Assembly: GCF_000964545.1 (NCBI RefSeq)
Contig: NZ_BBVD01000018.1
Coordinates: 1-64,000, forward strand
Direction of reading: 5' to 3'
Source: Comamonas thiooxydans
GTDB lineage: Bacteria > Pseudomonadota > Gammaproteobacteria > Burkholderiales > Burkholderiaceae_C
DNA: 64,000 bases
Shown: positions 26,129 through 35,256 of the stretch, piece after piece
How positions within the stretch are numbered: position 1 is the first letter of the stretch
How the letters are laid out: the number at the start of each line of letters is the position of its first letter
Position numbers and translations under genes: made by a program
Notes under the pieces: model-generated
The model's database searches: none
Seen by the model: only the letters and a program-made list of their open reading frames with translations
Told to the model about the DNA's origin: nothing

Positions 26129-27121
26129 ATGGCACATTTCGTAGAAACCATGGCCTATGCTGGCCAAACCCCTTGGCATGAACTGGGCCATGCACTGCCC
26201 GCCAAACAAGGCATCGATGTCTGGGCCCAGGCCGCAGGCATGAATTGGCGTATCCAGGAAACGCCGGTGCGTTATCTAGCTTGCGAAGGTGATTCGAACC
26301 TGTCTGGGCTGTCGAGCCTGTATGCCGAACCGAAGGAGTTTCCCGAGCAGAAAGTGCTATACCGCAGCGATACGCAAGCGCCGCTGTCGGTGGTCGGCAG
26401 CCGCTACCAGGTGGTCCAACCTCGTGAGGTGCTGGAGTTCTACCGAGATCTGACCGAAGTGGCCGGCTACGAGCTGGAGACCGCAGGGGTGCTCAAGGCC
26501 GGGCGCAAATTCTGGGCCCTGGCCCGCACTGGCAAGTCGGCTGCGCTCAAGGGCAAGGATGTGGTCAACGGCTATTTGCTGCTGGCCACATCCTGCGATG
26601 GGACCCTGGCCACGGTGGCAATGCCCACGACCGTGCGGGTGGTGTGCAACAACACGCTGACGATTGCGCTGCGTGATGGTGTGGGCGCCGTCAAGGTGCC
26701 GCACAGCACGACTTTCGATGCCCAGGCTGTCAAGCGCCAGTTGGGCGTAGCCGTGGGCCAATGGGACAGCTTCATGTACCGCATGAAGACCCTGGCCGAG
26801 CGCAAGGTCAAGACCCATGAGGCGATGAACTACTTCCTGAAGGTGATCTGCAATGCGGACAGCCACACCGATTTGTCGGTGGGCTTGACCAACGAGCGAG
26901 CCCTGAAGAAGGTGCAGATGCTCTACGAAGGCCATGGCCGTGGGGCCGAGATGCATGCAGCCAAGGATACCGCCTGGGGCCTGCTGTGCTCCGTCACGGA
27001 ATTCGTGGACCACGAGAAGCAGGCCCGCAGCCAGGACAACCGCCTGGACAGCGCCTGGTTCGGACAGGGTGCTGTGATCAAGCAACGGGCCTTGGACCAT
27101 GCCTTGCAGTTGGTGGCCTGA
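26129..27121 (+). CDS. DUF932 domain protein (phage/plasmid-like)
   Basis: A 330-residue protein of the DUF932 family, which is widespread on plasmids, ICEs and satellite islands. Typical landmarks are the opening TPWHELGHAL, LYRSDTQAPLSVVGSRYQVV near residue 80 and VRVVCNNTLTIAL near 175. Its biochemical role is not established; members usually sit beside recombination genes, as here with YqaJ. ATG 26129 has AAGGAG eight bases upstream. It is followed by a terminator-type hairpin at 27211. Confidence 0.88.
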   Translation: MAHFVETMAYAGQTPWHELGHALPAKQGIDVWAQAAGMNWRIQETPVRYLACEGDSNLSGLSSLYAEPKEFPEQKVLYRSDTQAPLSVVGSRYQVVQPREVLEFYRDLTEVAGYELETAGVLKAGRKFWALARTGKSAALKGKDVVNGYLLLATSCDGTLATVAMPTTVRVVCNNTLTIALRDGVGAVKVPHSTTFDAQAVKRQLGVAVGQWDSFMYRMKTLAERKVKTHEAMNYFLKVICNADSHTDLSVGLTNERALKKVQMLYEGHGRGAEMHAAKDTAWGLLCSVTEFVDHEKQARSQDNRLDSAWFGQGAVIKQRALDHALQLVA

Positions 27122-27210
27122 CCGTGGCAGATCGTTTCGGCCTTTGGACAGCTTGGAGCAAACGCGCCTTGTTGCGTCCACCCACTCTTCACTTTTTCCC
27201 AACACCACAG

Positions 27211-27234
27211 GCCGCCTTCTGAGGCGGCTTTTTT
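27211..27234 (+). terminator. Terminator between DUF932 and YqaJ genes
   Basis: GCCGCCTT and GAGGCGGC, with CT between them, form a stem of about seven pairs followed by six T. The next gene's ribosome site starts soon after, so the hairpin could attenuate rather than end transcription. Confidence 0.8.
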
Positions 27235-27268
27235 ATGCCCGCAATATTGGCGGGCCAAGGAGTCTGGT

Positions 27269-28321
27269 ATGTCTTTGCACTTGGTAAGCCCTTCGGGGCA
27301 TGCTGCTCCAGCAGCACCTGCCCCCCTGAGTCGTTCGTCCCGCAAGGGCGCAGCCTTGCGCCTGGTGTCCACCAAGGACTTGCAGCGTGAGGACTGGCTG
27401 GAAGTGCGCCGCACCGGCATTGGCAGTTCCGATGCTGCTGCGGCCGTGGGCCTGAATCCCTATCAGTCGCAGTTAGAGCTGTGGATGCAAAAGACCGGCA
27501 AGGCCGATCTGTTGCCGGCGGTCGATCCCAGCGACGACTCCAGCCCCATGTTCTGGGGCTCGCTGTTGGAGCCCATCGTGGCGGCCCATTACACCAAGCG
27601 CACCGGCAACAAGGTGCGTCGCGTGAATGCGGTGCTGCAGCACCCTGAGCATCCCTGGATGCTGGCCAACGTGGACCGGGAGGTGGTGGGAGCATCTGAT
27701 GTGCAGTTGCTGGAGTGCAAGACGGCGGGCATCCACGGTGCCCGCCTGTGGCGCGATGGCGTGCCTGAGTATGTGCAATTGCAGGTGATGCACCAGTTGG
27801 CCGTGACGGGCCACCAGGCCGCCGATGTGGCCGTGCTGGTGGGCGGCCAAGAATTGCGCATCTTCCGCATCGAGCGGGACGAGGCGCTGATTGCTCGGCT
27901 GATTGCCTTGGAGCAAGCATTCTGGGACATGGTCCAAAGCGGTATTGCTCCGCCTGGTGATGGCTCAGAAAGCAGCGAGAAGGCTTTGCGTTGCCTCTAC
28001 CCCTTCGATACCGGCGACCAGATGGACCTGAGCGACGACGAGGCGCTCGACGCCACCTTTGCGCAGCTGCTGCAGGCCCGCCTGGAGCTGGATGCGGCGC
28101 AAAAGCGGGAAGCCCGCTTGCGCCAGCACATCCAGATCCACATGGGTGAGGCCAGCAAGGCCATGTTTGCCTGCGGCGGCTCGGTGACCTGGAAACGCAG
28201 CAAGGACGGCCAGGTGTTCAACACCAGCCAATTTGTCCAAGACCATCCCACGCTGGCTCAACGCTACATGAGCGTGCGAGCAGGATCACGGCGGTTTTGT
28301 GTGTACGAACCTGAGCAGTGA
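27269..28321 (+). CDS. YqaJ-type viral recombinase (lambda exonuclease family)
   Basis: A 350-residue nuclease of the YqaJ/lambda Exo family. The motifs are in order: WLEVRRTGIGSSDAAAAVG near 45, FWGSLLEPIVA near 95 with the conserved E, MLANVDREV near 130 with the metal-binding D, and LLECKTAG near 150 giving the E-x-K catalytic pair. The enzyme would degrade the 5' strand of double-stranded ends for single-strand annealing. No annealing protein (Bet/RecT) is recognised next to it, although the DUF932 or Gp3-like neighbours might fill that place. An AAGGAG ribosome site precedes ATG 27269. Confidence 0.9.
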   Translation: MSLHLVSPSGHAAPAAPAPLSRSSRKGAALRLVSTKDLQREDWLEVRRTGIGSSDAAAAVGLNPYQSQLELWMQKTGKADLLPAVDPSDDSSPMFWGSLLEPIVAAHYTKRTGNKVRRVNAVLQHPEHPWMLANVDREVVGASDVQLLECKTAGIHGARLWRDGVPEYVQLQVMHQLAVTGHQAADVAVLVGGQELRIFRIERDEALIARLIALEQAFWDMVQSGIAPPGDGSESSEKALRCLYPFDTGDQMDLSDDEALDATFAQLLQARLELDAAQKREARLRQHIQIHMGEASKAMFACGGSVTWKRSKDGQVFNTSQFVQDHPTLAQRYMSVRAGSRRFCVYEPEQ

Positions 28322-28413
28322 AACGGCTCAGGATGAAGTTCAGCTCGGTTTCTTTCCTCTCCCCATGCCCTCCTTGGCCTTGCCCTGGAGGGCTTTGTTA
28401 TTTGGAGCCCCTC

Positions 28414-29526
28414 ATGATCAAAGGTTTGATGATCACCCCCCCGGTGATTGGCCGCATTGCCATCGGCAAGCTGGTGGAGCGCAACGGCAAGCGTCTGCCA
28501 GAGAAAGACGATGAATTCACCATCACCACGCAGGTGCAGTCGCGTGGGCAGTGGATTCTCCATCCCCTGGATGAAACCCTTCGCCAAGCGCAGCACAGCG
28601 GCATAAAGGAAGGCTTACAGCCTTCCTCTGGCGGTGATGTTCTGGAAGGCGATGCTGCATCTGCACCAGCATCTGTGCCAGCCTCCCAACAGACTGCAGT
28701 CCGTCCAGCCAGCAAGCGATCGCTCAAGGACAAGATGGGTGTCGCCGCGGACGCCAAGCCAACGGCGGACACCAACGCGGTGAAGCCACTCGCAGCAGCA
28801 GCCCGGCGCAAGCTGCGCAGCATTCCTGTGCGAGTGCTCTTTGATGACCCTGATCTGAATCTGCGGGCCAACTACACATTGTTCGATCGGACCACAGCCA
28901 GACCCGTCTGCGTAGGGGATGGCGAGGGCTGCAAACGAGTGACAGGCCAGGGACTGGAATCACTGCCTTGCCCGGGACCGGATGCTTGCAGCTTCGGCAA
29001 TCAGGCCTGCAAACCCTACGGGCGCTTGAACGTGGTGATTGGCGACAGCGATGAGCTGGGCAGCTTTGTGTTCAGGACCACAGGCTTCAACAGCATTCGC
29101 ACGCTGGCCGCTCGGCTGCAGTACTTTGCGGCGGCCTCGGGTGGCCATCTAGCCTGCATACCGTTGGAGCTCAAATTGCGGGGCAAATCCACCACGCAGT
29201 CCCACCGCGCAGCCATCTATTACGCCGATCTGGTGGTGCGCTCCGGCATGTCGTTGAACGAGGCCATCGCACAGGCAAAGGAACTTGACTCTCAGCGACA
29301 GGCATCTGGGTTTGATCAGACGGCTTTGGATGCGGCAGCCCGCCTGGGTTTTGCCAACGGCAGCTTTGAAGATGCGCCCGATGAAGCAGCAGAGATCGTG
29401 GAGGAGTTTTATCCAGCAGATGCGGCACCCCAGGCAGACCCGGCCTCCGAATCTGCGGGTCTCACACCTGCTGCCCAAGCGAGGGGGCGAGATGGTACGC
29501 ATAGCCCGTCGTCACAAAGACCGTGA
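28414..29526 (+). CDS. Gp3-like cysteine-rich element protein
   Basis: A 370-residue protein. The central part (about 125-230) reads RSIPVRVLFDDPDLNLRANY, then a cysteine cluster CVGDGEGCKR, CPGPDACSFG and ACKPYGRL, typical of a Gp3-like/'hydrolase or metal-binding' family found with DUF932 and YqaJ genes on genomic islands. Some members of the wider group act as recombination directionality factors, but I cannot say so here. Residues 70-115 are a low-complexity linker rich in A, S and P. Start at ATG 28414 with GGAG nine bases upstream; the frame is open back to 28318. The stop codon lies inside the first unit of the 15-bp-period repeat at 29521. Confidence 0.7.
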   Translation: MIKGLMITPPVIGRIAIGKLVERNGKRLPEKDDEFTITTQVQSRGQWILHPLDETLRQAQHSGIKEGLQPSSGGDVLEGDAASAPASVPASQQTAVRPASKRSLKDKMGVAADAKPTADTNAVKPLAAAARRKLRSIPVRVLFDDPDLNLRANYTLFDRTTARPVCVGDGEGCKRVTGQGLESLPCPGPDACSFGNQACKPYGRLNVVIGDSDELGSFVFRTTGFNSIRTLAARLQYFAAASGGHLACIPLELKLRGKSTTQSHRAAIYYADLVVRSGMSLNEAIAQAKELDSQRQASGFDQTALDAAARLGFANGSFEDAPDEAAEIVEEFYPADAAPQADPASESAGLTPAAQARGRDGTHSPSSQRP

Positions 29527-29600
29527 ACTATCAAACCGTGGCATTCAACCCCGTGTTTTGAATGACCGTGGGTGCGATGTCCGTGGTCTTTTGCACTGTG
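29521..29600 (+). repeat. Six-unit 15-bp-period CCGTG array
   Basis: The pentamer CCGTG starts at 29521, 29536, 29551, 29566 and 29581, and CTGTG at 29596, so the spacing is exactly 15 bp each time. The ten bases between differ from unit to unit, so this is not a simple duplication but a phased set of protein contacts. It lies between the Gp3-like gene and the XRE regulator. A possible promoter (TTGCAC 29591, TACAAA 29612) overlaps its last units. Confidence 0.75.
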
Positions 29601-29635
29601 GTCAGCATCGATACAAATCGTAACCATAGCGCCCC

Positions 29636-29974
29636 ATGGCAATCCAACCAATGACAGATACAGACCGATCTCCCGTGCTCAAGGCATTCGGGCAGGCCGT
29701 GCGTGAATGTCGAAAGGCACAGGGGTTTTCTCAGGAAGGCTTTGCGCATTACTGCGGACTGGACCGCAGCTATATGGGAGGTGTGGAGCGCGGCGAGCGC
29801 AATGTCACGCTCGCCAACATGGAACGCATCATCAGCGCCCTGCACATGAAACCGTCCGAGTTCTTTCTGGCTCTGGATGCGCACTTCAGGGGCATCGCCG
29901 TGCAACGCGGCAGCACTGTCCCCAGCGGATTCGCTCCTCACATCCTGCCAGGCACGCCCCGGCAAACACCCTGA
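29636..29974 (+). CDS. XRE family transcriptional regulator
   Basis: A 112-residue protein with a Cro/CI-type helix-turn-helix at about residues 15-75 (GQAVRECRKAQGFSQEGFAH, YCGLDRSYMGGVERGERN, VTLANMERIISALHM). The last 35 residues are a proline-rich tail. Such single-domain regulators control core genes of integrative elements. The CCGTG array directly upstream is a natural candidate for its operator. A second ATG 15 bases in (residue 6) could also serve as start; neither has a good ribosome site, so a leaderless or weakly translated message is possible. Confidence 0.9.
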   Translation: MAIQPMTDTDRSPVLKAFGQAVRECRKAQGFSQEGFAHYCGLDRSYMGGVERGERNVTLANMERIISALHMKPSEFFLALDAHFRGIAVQRGSTVPSGFAPHILPGTPRQTP

Positions 29975-30055
29975 AGCCCACCGACTCTGCCGCCGACGCG
30001 GTGGCGGAGCCGGTGCGTATTTCCATTTTGATTTCAAAGCCCAAGAGAGGGATAC

Positions 30056-30823
30056 ATGACAAAACGACTGCTTCTTTGCTCAGCCTTGGCTTTGGCTGGC
30101 TGCAACTCAGCGCCTGGAAACAGCGATTTGGAGAACTTCCTGGAGCCCAAGTTCGCATCCTGCCAAAACATCAAGCTCGTGGACATCCAAAAGACCAATG
30201 GCTACGAAGAGGACGGCTACTACCGGGTGGAGTTCACCTACGGAGTTGCGCTCAAGGATGCGAGCCAGCTCAAGGAGATGAAGGCGGTTTGGCAGCAAGA
30301 GCAAGAGCGCTCTTCACAAGCTCAAGCGGCCTCAGCCGAGCGAAACCAGCAGGTCGCTGCGCTGCGCAAACAAATCGAAGCGCTGGAAGAGGAATCCGCC
30401 CCACGCTACGAGCAGTTTGACGATGGGCAGTTACACCATTCGCGGGGCATCTCCGCCACCCGGGTGCTGACACCCCAGGAGCAGTACTCGGCCGCACTGG
30501 ATGCCTGGCGCCGCAATCCGCCAGAAACTTTGCGTCAAAAGCAAGAGGAGCTCAAGGCTTACGAGCAGGCTTTCCGCGATCAATGGGGAAACAACAGCTA
30601 CCAGTTCTTGGGGCAAGTCGGCGCTGCCGTTTCCAAGTTCTATCGCCAAGGCTGCGCGGATGCTTCCGACAAGTTCACGCGAAGCATGTTGCAGGACCAC
30701 GCACAAGCAGCCGATCAAAGCAGCGATCCCGGCCACTGGTTTGAAGCACGCGAGATCCAGATGAAGGGCTCAGTGGCGATGCGCAAGACAGAAAACGGCT
30801 GGCGCGCACTCAGCGATAGATGA
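30056..30823 (+). CDS. Predicted lipoprotein with coiled coil
   Basis: A 255-residue protein that begins MTKRLLLCSALALAGCNSAP, a clear lipoprotein signal with the lipobox LAGC, so the mature protein starts at Cys16. Residues about 75-110 (QQEQERSSQAQAASAERNQQ and onward) form a coiled coil. The N-terminal mature part has a small domain with FASCQNIKLVDIQKTNGYEE and the C-terminal part another with MKGSVAMRKTENGWRAL, like the WRA-type ends of other envelope lipoproteins. No specific family is recognised. It sits between the XRE regulator and an autotransporter and may help in envelope targeting or surface exclusion; that is conjecture. Confidence 0.85.
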   Translation: MTKRLLLCSALALAGCNSAPGNSDLENFLEPKFASCQNIKLVDIQKTNGYEEDGYYRVEFTYGVALKDASQLKEMKAVWQQEQERSSQAQAASAERNQQVAALRKQIEALEEESAPRYEQFDDGQLHHSRGISATRVLTPQEQYSAALDAWRRNPPETLRQKQEELKAYEQAFRDQWGNNSYQFLGQVGAAVSKFYRQGCADASDKFTRSMLQDHAQAADQSSDPGHWFEAREIQMKGSVAMRKTENGWRALSDR

Positions 30824-30939
30824 ATCTGACGATCAACAGTACTCCTCCGCCCGGCGCTTGGTGCGCCGGGCTGCAGGGGTCACTGGCTTTTTTTTCCCAC
30901 GAAACCTCTTGATTGATTTTTAACCACCCTGAGACCTTC

Positions 30940-33147
30940 ATGTCCTCTCGCACAACGACACGTTTTCGCCCTTCTCGCATCTCCTGCGCCATACAGGCCG
31001 CACTTGCCACCACCGCTTTGGCTGTCCCGCTGTGGTCCCACGCTGTTGCCCCCATCGATGCGACCGGCAATGTGGTGAATTCCAATGGCGATGCCAGTAG
31101 CCTCCCCGCCTCTTCGGTCATTGACCATCCTTTCGAAGCTGGCGAGAAATCCATCATTGGAGGCTATGCCCAGTATGGCGGCAACGCCACAGCCAATAGC
31201 GTGACGGTGGGTGGTTCCTCAGCCAGCAGCGCCGTGCCAACAGGCTTTATGGGCACGATCGTCGGTGGCATGAGCGACGGCGGCAACGCGAACAACAACA
31301 GCATCACACTGCAAGTGGGTGACTATGCAGGCGTCAAGGAAATCCTGGCCGGGCAAGTCATCAGCGGCACAGGAACTGCGTCAGGCAATAAAGTTGAAAT
31401 TCACGGCATACAAAGCGATGCCTGGGTAGCTGGCGGCGTGGTCGATACCGGCACTGGCGGGGACGCCAACAACAATACCGTCATCATGCACAGCGGCACT
31501 GTGGGGAGCATCAACGGCGGTTCGGCCAACGGGCTGGGCAACGCGCGAGGCAACCACGTGGAAATCAACGGTGGCACAGTAAGCGGCCTATGGGATGAAG
31601 ATGCCCAAACGCAGATACTGGGTGCCATCGTGGGCGCAGACGTTTTCCACGGCGCAGCCACGCAAAACACCATTTTGATCCGCGGCGGCACCATCTCCGG
31701 CTTGATTGCTGGCGGCTATGTTGACGACGCCAAGGACTACGACCAGAACCGAGCCACGGGCAGCGTCACGCACAACACCATCACCATCGAGGGCAGCAGC
31801 GCCGACCTGCGCAATGCCTCGCTGTATGGCGGTTGGGGGGCCACTACCACAGGCGATCTGTTCACCGGCAACACCTTGAACCTGGTGAATGCCAAAGGCC
31901 TGTCGGTGCAGAACGTGGGCAACTTCGAGTTCCTGAACTTCTTCCTGCCAGAAAACACCCAGAACGGCGACACCATCCTGCACGTCACCGGCACTGCTGA
32001 CATCCAGGGCAGCACCATTGGCGTGAATGTGCAAGGCAACGCGCCGGTCATGGCTGTGGGAGACAAGGTCAAGCTGATCGAGGCTGGGACGCTGCTGGCA
32101 GATGCGTCAATCAAGACCCGTGCCTTACAGGGCTCCACCATCGAGTACGAGTTCGATACGAAGCAGGAAGGCAACACCCTGTCTTCCACCGTGACCCGCA
32201 GAGGCGCTACGGAGTCTTCCAAGAGCCTGTCCGAGGGCTTTGTAGCTGGTGCAGCGGCATTAACGGCAGCGGCTGACTTTGCGGCGTCTCAGGGTACGGC
32301 TGCGGCAGTGAGCGCTGTCGCCAGCGCAGGCGGCAGCACGGGTGGTCAAAGCTTTGGTACCACAGGCGGTGGTTCGGTGCGCAACAACACCGGTTCACAT
32401 GTGGATGTGCGCAGCTTCAACCTGGTAGCGGGTCTGGCCAAGGGCTTCAAGCAGGCCAACGGCGAGTTGACGCTGGGTGGCTTCTTTGAATATGGCAATG
32501 GCAACTACTCGTCGTTCAACGACTTCTCCACGGGTGTAGCACGCGGCGACGGAAAAACCCGTTCCTACGGTCTGGGCATGATGGGGCATTACGCACTGGA
32601 CAGCGGCATTTACATGGAAGGTTCGGTACGCACGGGCCGTGCTGAGCAGGATTACCAATCCAACGACCTGGTGCCAGGCACTCGGGTGAGCTATGAATCC
32701 AAGACCCACTATGTAGGCACACACCTTGGTGCAGGCAAGGTCTGGCCCCTGAGCGACAGCCTGAACCTGGACACTTATGCCCACTACATCTGGCAGCGTC
32801 AGGGCGGTGACACGGTGCAGATGTCTTCAGGCGAGACCCTGGCCTTTGATGCAGTCACATCACAGCGCGTGCGCCTGGGGGGCCGCCTGACCAAGAGTCT
32901 GAGCACAGCCATCAGCACCTATGTGGGCGCTGGCTATGAGAATGAATTGGACGGCAAGGCCAAGGCCACGACCAATGGCATGCCCATCGAATCGCCCAGC
33001 ATGAAGGGGGCCAGCGGCTTGGTCGAGCTGGGTCTGAACGTGCGCCCGCTCAAGAACAAGGCTCTGCTGGTAGGCATAGGCCTGCAGGGCTACTTTGGGC
33101 AAAAAGAAGGCGTGACTGGTAGCTTGCAGATCGGCTACAAGTTCTAA
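30940..33147 (+). CDS. Autotransporter (type Va) with repetitive passenger
   Basis: A 735-residue protein. The N-terminus has a signal sequence (RPSRISCAIQAALATTALAV, then PLWSHAVA). The passenger, about 40-430, contains recurring glycine/asparagine turns (GGNATANSV, GGNANNNSI, GGDANNNTV, GLGNARGNHV), which suggests a beta-helix. The last roughly 270 residues are an autotransporter barrel with NLVAGLAKGF, LGGFFEYGNGNYSSF, YGLGMMGHYAL and a terminal aromatic LQIGYKF. A surface protein of this kind could act in adhesion, aggregation or phage receptor masking. It is an unexpected cargo between element core and defence genes. ATG 30940 was chosen; a TTG at 30913 would disrupt the signal length. 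Confidence 0.9.
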   Translation: MSSRTTTRFRPSRISCAIQAALATTALAVPLWSHAVAPIDATGNVVNSNGDASSLPASSVIDHPFEAGEKSIIGGYAQYGGNATANSVTVGGSSASSAVPTGFMGTIVGGMSDGGNANNNSITLQVGDYAGVKEILAGQVISGTGTASGNKVEIHGIQSDAWVAGGVVDTGTGGDANNNTVIMHSGTVGSINGGSANGLGNARGNHVEINGGTVSGLWDEDAQTQILGAIVGADVFHGAATQNTILIRGGTISGLIAGGYVDDAKDYDQNRATGSVTHNTITIEGSSADLRNASLYGGWGATTTGDLFTGNTLNLVNAKGLSVQNVGNFEFLNFFLPENTQNGDTILHVTGTADIQGSTIGVNVQGNAPVMAVGDKVKLIEAGTLLADASIKTRALQGSTIEYEFDTKQEGNTLSSTVTRRGATESSKSLSEGFVAGAAALTAAADFAASQGTAAAVSAVASAGGSTGGQSFGTTGGGSVRNNTGSHVDVRSFNLVAGLAKGFKQANGELTLGGFFEYGNGNYSSFNDFSTGVARGDGKTRSYGLGMMGHYALDSGIYMEGSVRTGRAEQDYQSNDLVPGTRVSYESKTHYVGTHLGAGKVWPLSDSLNLDTYAHYIWQRQGGDTVQMSSGETLAFDAVTSQRVRLGGRLTKSLSTAISTYVGAGYENELDGKAKATTNGMPIESPSMKGASGLVELGLNVRPLKNKALLVGIGLQGYFGQKEGVTGSLQIGYKF

Positions 33148-33653
33148 AAGAATGCGGATGGCCGCTTTGGTGTGGCCATCCGCAAACCTGTTCTGGCCTG
33201 ATCCCGAATACTGGCTGGCGGGATTAGGCTGATTCCAGCCATCCAGCTCAGAGTTACCTATGGCAGCTGAGACACAAAGCGGGCATGACGAAGACGCCTG
33301 ATTGGAATTCAGGCCTGCCAAGACCTTGAAAAGGTAGGCTTGAAACAAAATGAATGACCACATGCGCCGCCTAACGCATGCTCTCGGTGAGGATGGGGAG
33401 TTTAAGCAATGTTCATGGGCCAGCGGTGGTGAGGGCTAGACGGGTCACCTCATCACCCGATCGCGGCCTGCAGCAATCGCCCCCCGAGCCTGCCATCCCT
33501 CCGGTTCTGAACATTTCACCTTATGCCTTGAATTGCGCCATAGGCCTGCACATATGACTGTGTTTGTGCACAGCACAGAACGCTCAATTTAGCCCGTTCT
33601 GTACAAAGCCCAGCAATGTCGCTCACTATTATCGAACTGTTATTCGTTATCGA
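33148..33653. other. Intergenic region with one hairpin
   Basis: About 500 bp with no gene. GCGGATGGCC (33154-33163) and GGCCATCCGC (33174-33183) form a perfect ten-pair hairpin just after the autotransporter stop; no T tract follows. The remainder up to the ABC-3C effector start shows nothing I can identify. A TTG at 33564 is in frame with the next gene. Confidence 0.5.
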
Positions 33654-34790
33654 ATGAGCGGTTTGCTTTACAAGCAACCATTTGTATCAAACAATGCACA
33701 CAAACTAGACACCGCACGGTACATTTACGCAGCCGCCGATGAGGGAGGACCGCTTGCGTACAGAGTTGATCTCTACAAATCTCGTTTACCAAACCACGTT
33801 ATCACTGCTTCCCTCAAAAGCGGTGGTCGTTGGCATTCTCATGTCGCCTCGCGACTAATCGAAACCGTGTTCCATACTGCATATGGCCCATTTGATGGGA
33901 ACAGTTGGGAGCGGTTGTGCCAATTGGTCTTCAAGCGCAAGTTCTCCGATGACGGCTACATCCACATACCAGCAACCCCTGGCGACTACGGTCTTGAAGG
34001 GTTCACCAAGACCACGGGATGCGGGTTTCAGTGCTATTGCCCAGACAGGGTTTATCCGACGAAAGACTTGCACGAAAAGCAGCGAGACAAGGTCACAACG
34101 GACCTTAAGAAACTTCAGAGCAATGAAACGGACCTACTGAAAATTCTGGGCACGACCAAGTTACGGCGATGGCATCTAGTGACGCCGACCATCGCGCACA
34201 ACGATCTCATCAAACATGCCCAGACAAAAGAGGCCGAGGTCCGGAACTGGAATCTGTCGATCATCGCTCCGGACTTCCAAGTTTTAATACACGACGCGGA
34301 CCACTACGCGACCGAGATTCGAGACATGCAGGCTGCAGTCGGCAATTCGCTCGATTTCGGTGGCATAGCCACGGTTCTGCCTGAACTGAACGATAAGTCA
34401 GAGGTTTACGAGCAGAACGTCTTGCGCAAGACGCGAGCACGACTGGCGAATGTCGCGTCTGACAAGCTAGAAAACAAGGTCAGCCGCCTCTACGCAAAAA
34501 CGCTGCGAGAGTTCCTCGCGCACGGCCCCCACCTTAAGCAGATTAACGATACAGCACCTACTCTTCATTCGAGGTTGGTGCGACTCATCAATGGCTACGA
34601 AACGAACATTGGAGAGACATGCGACACCTGGGAAGGTACACCTCAGGAACTGACAGAGAAGATTCGCACGGGCCTCACAGAGCGAATCGTCAAGGAACTC
34701 TCGCCCTCCATCGATGAGACTGGTGCAGCACACATCGCCCAGATGATCGTCGCACGGTGGATAGCCGTTTGCGAGGTTGACTATGACTGA
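33654..34790 (+). CDS. ABC-3C-like effector with restriction-endonuclease fold
   Basis: A 378-residue first gene of a three-gene unit. The segment WERLCQLVFKRKF followed by PATPGDYGLEGFTKTTGC and GFQCYCPD (residues about 85-145) fits an Mrr/PD-(D/E)xK-like core: a leading E, a GD...GxEG strand and a Q-x-Y in place of the usual Q-x-K. In ABC three-component systems the first gene encodes the effector and is often such a nuclease. The rest is helical (RDKVTTDLKKLQSNETDLL and onward). ATG 33654 was chosen; a TTG 30 codons upstream would add an unlikely Cys-rich leader. The stop overlaps the middle component by eight bases. Confidence 0.75.
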   Translation: MSGLLYKQPFVSNNAHKLDTARYIYAAADEGGPLAYRVDLYKSRLPNHVITASLKSGGRWHSHVASRLIETVFHTAYGPFDGNSWERLCQLVFKRKFSDDGYIHIPATPGDYGLEGFTKTTGCGFQCYCPDRVYPTKDLHEKQRDKVTTDLKKLQSNETDLLKILGTTKLRRWHLVTPTIAHNDLIKHAQTKEAEVRNWNLSIIAPDFQVLIHDADHYATEIRDMQAAVGNSLDFGGIATVLPELNDKSEVYEQNVLRKTRARLANVASDKLENKVSRLYAKTLREFLAHGPHLKQINDTAPTLHSRLVRLINGYETNIGETCDTWEGTPQELTEKIRTGLTERIVKELSPSIDETGAAHIAQMIVARWIAVCEVDYD

Positions 34791-35256
34791 GGCAGTCATT
34801 CAGCAGCCTCGGCGTCTACGTTTCGTCCGGCGGCCTTCACCGGTTCTCGTTGAGCATCGGCCGCTGTACAAGATCACCCAATTGCTCTTGGTTCTGCACA
34901 TGTCTTCTCGTGGAGGGAAGTCAACGTTGCCACGTCTACATCTGTTTAACTGGGCATTGAAAAGTACCGAGCGCATTCAGAAACTGGTAGAGGCAGCCAA
35001 GTCAAAGGCACTCAGCATGACTGCCTGGGGCTTCGACCCAGCACTAGCCATTGCCATTGGGTTTGCTGTAGCCGAAAACTTGGTCGAGCCAACCTCTACC
35101 GGGTACCAACTGACCGAAAAAGGCCGTTCCTTCATTACGGAGGTTTTGAAGGAAGCTAGTGCCTTTGCCCCCGAGCGAAAGCTTCTGGCGGAGATTGGCA
35201 AGGACATCACTGAAGCCATGGTCGAAAAAGTCGCAAAGGGATGGGAGTCGGCATGA
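34783..35256 (+). CDS. ABC-3C middle component
   Basis: A 157-residue protein between effector and ATPase, overlapping the effector by eight bases and the ATPase by four (ATGA). The pattern LYKITQLLLVLHMSSRGGKS, LHLFNWALK and later TSTGYQLTEKGRSFITEVL is a winged-helix-like small protein, as expected of the middle component that couples ATPase to effector. The sequence alone would not define it; the three-gene architecture does. The upstream TTG 34777 is an alternative start. Confidence 0.75.
   Translation: MTEAVIQQPRRLRFVRRPSPVLVEHRPLYKITQLLLVLHMSSRGGKSTLPRLHLFNWALKSTERIQKLVEAAKSKALSMTAWGFDPALAIAIGFAVAENLVEPTSTGYQLTEKGRSFITEVLKEASAFAPERKLLAEIGKDITEAMVEKVAKGWESA

Noticed and set aside
29521..29600. 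CRISPR array
   Set aside because: The repeated part is only five bases with a 15-bp period and no cas genes are present; it is a phased binding-site array instead.
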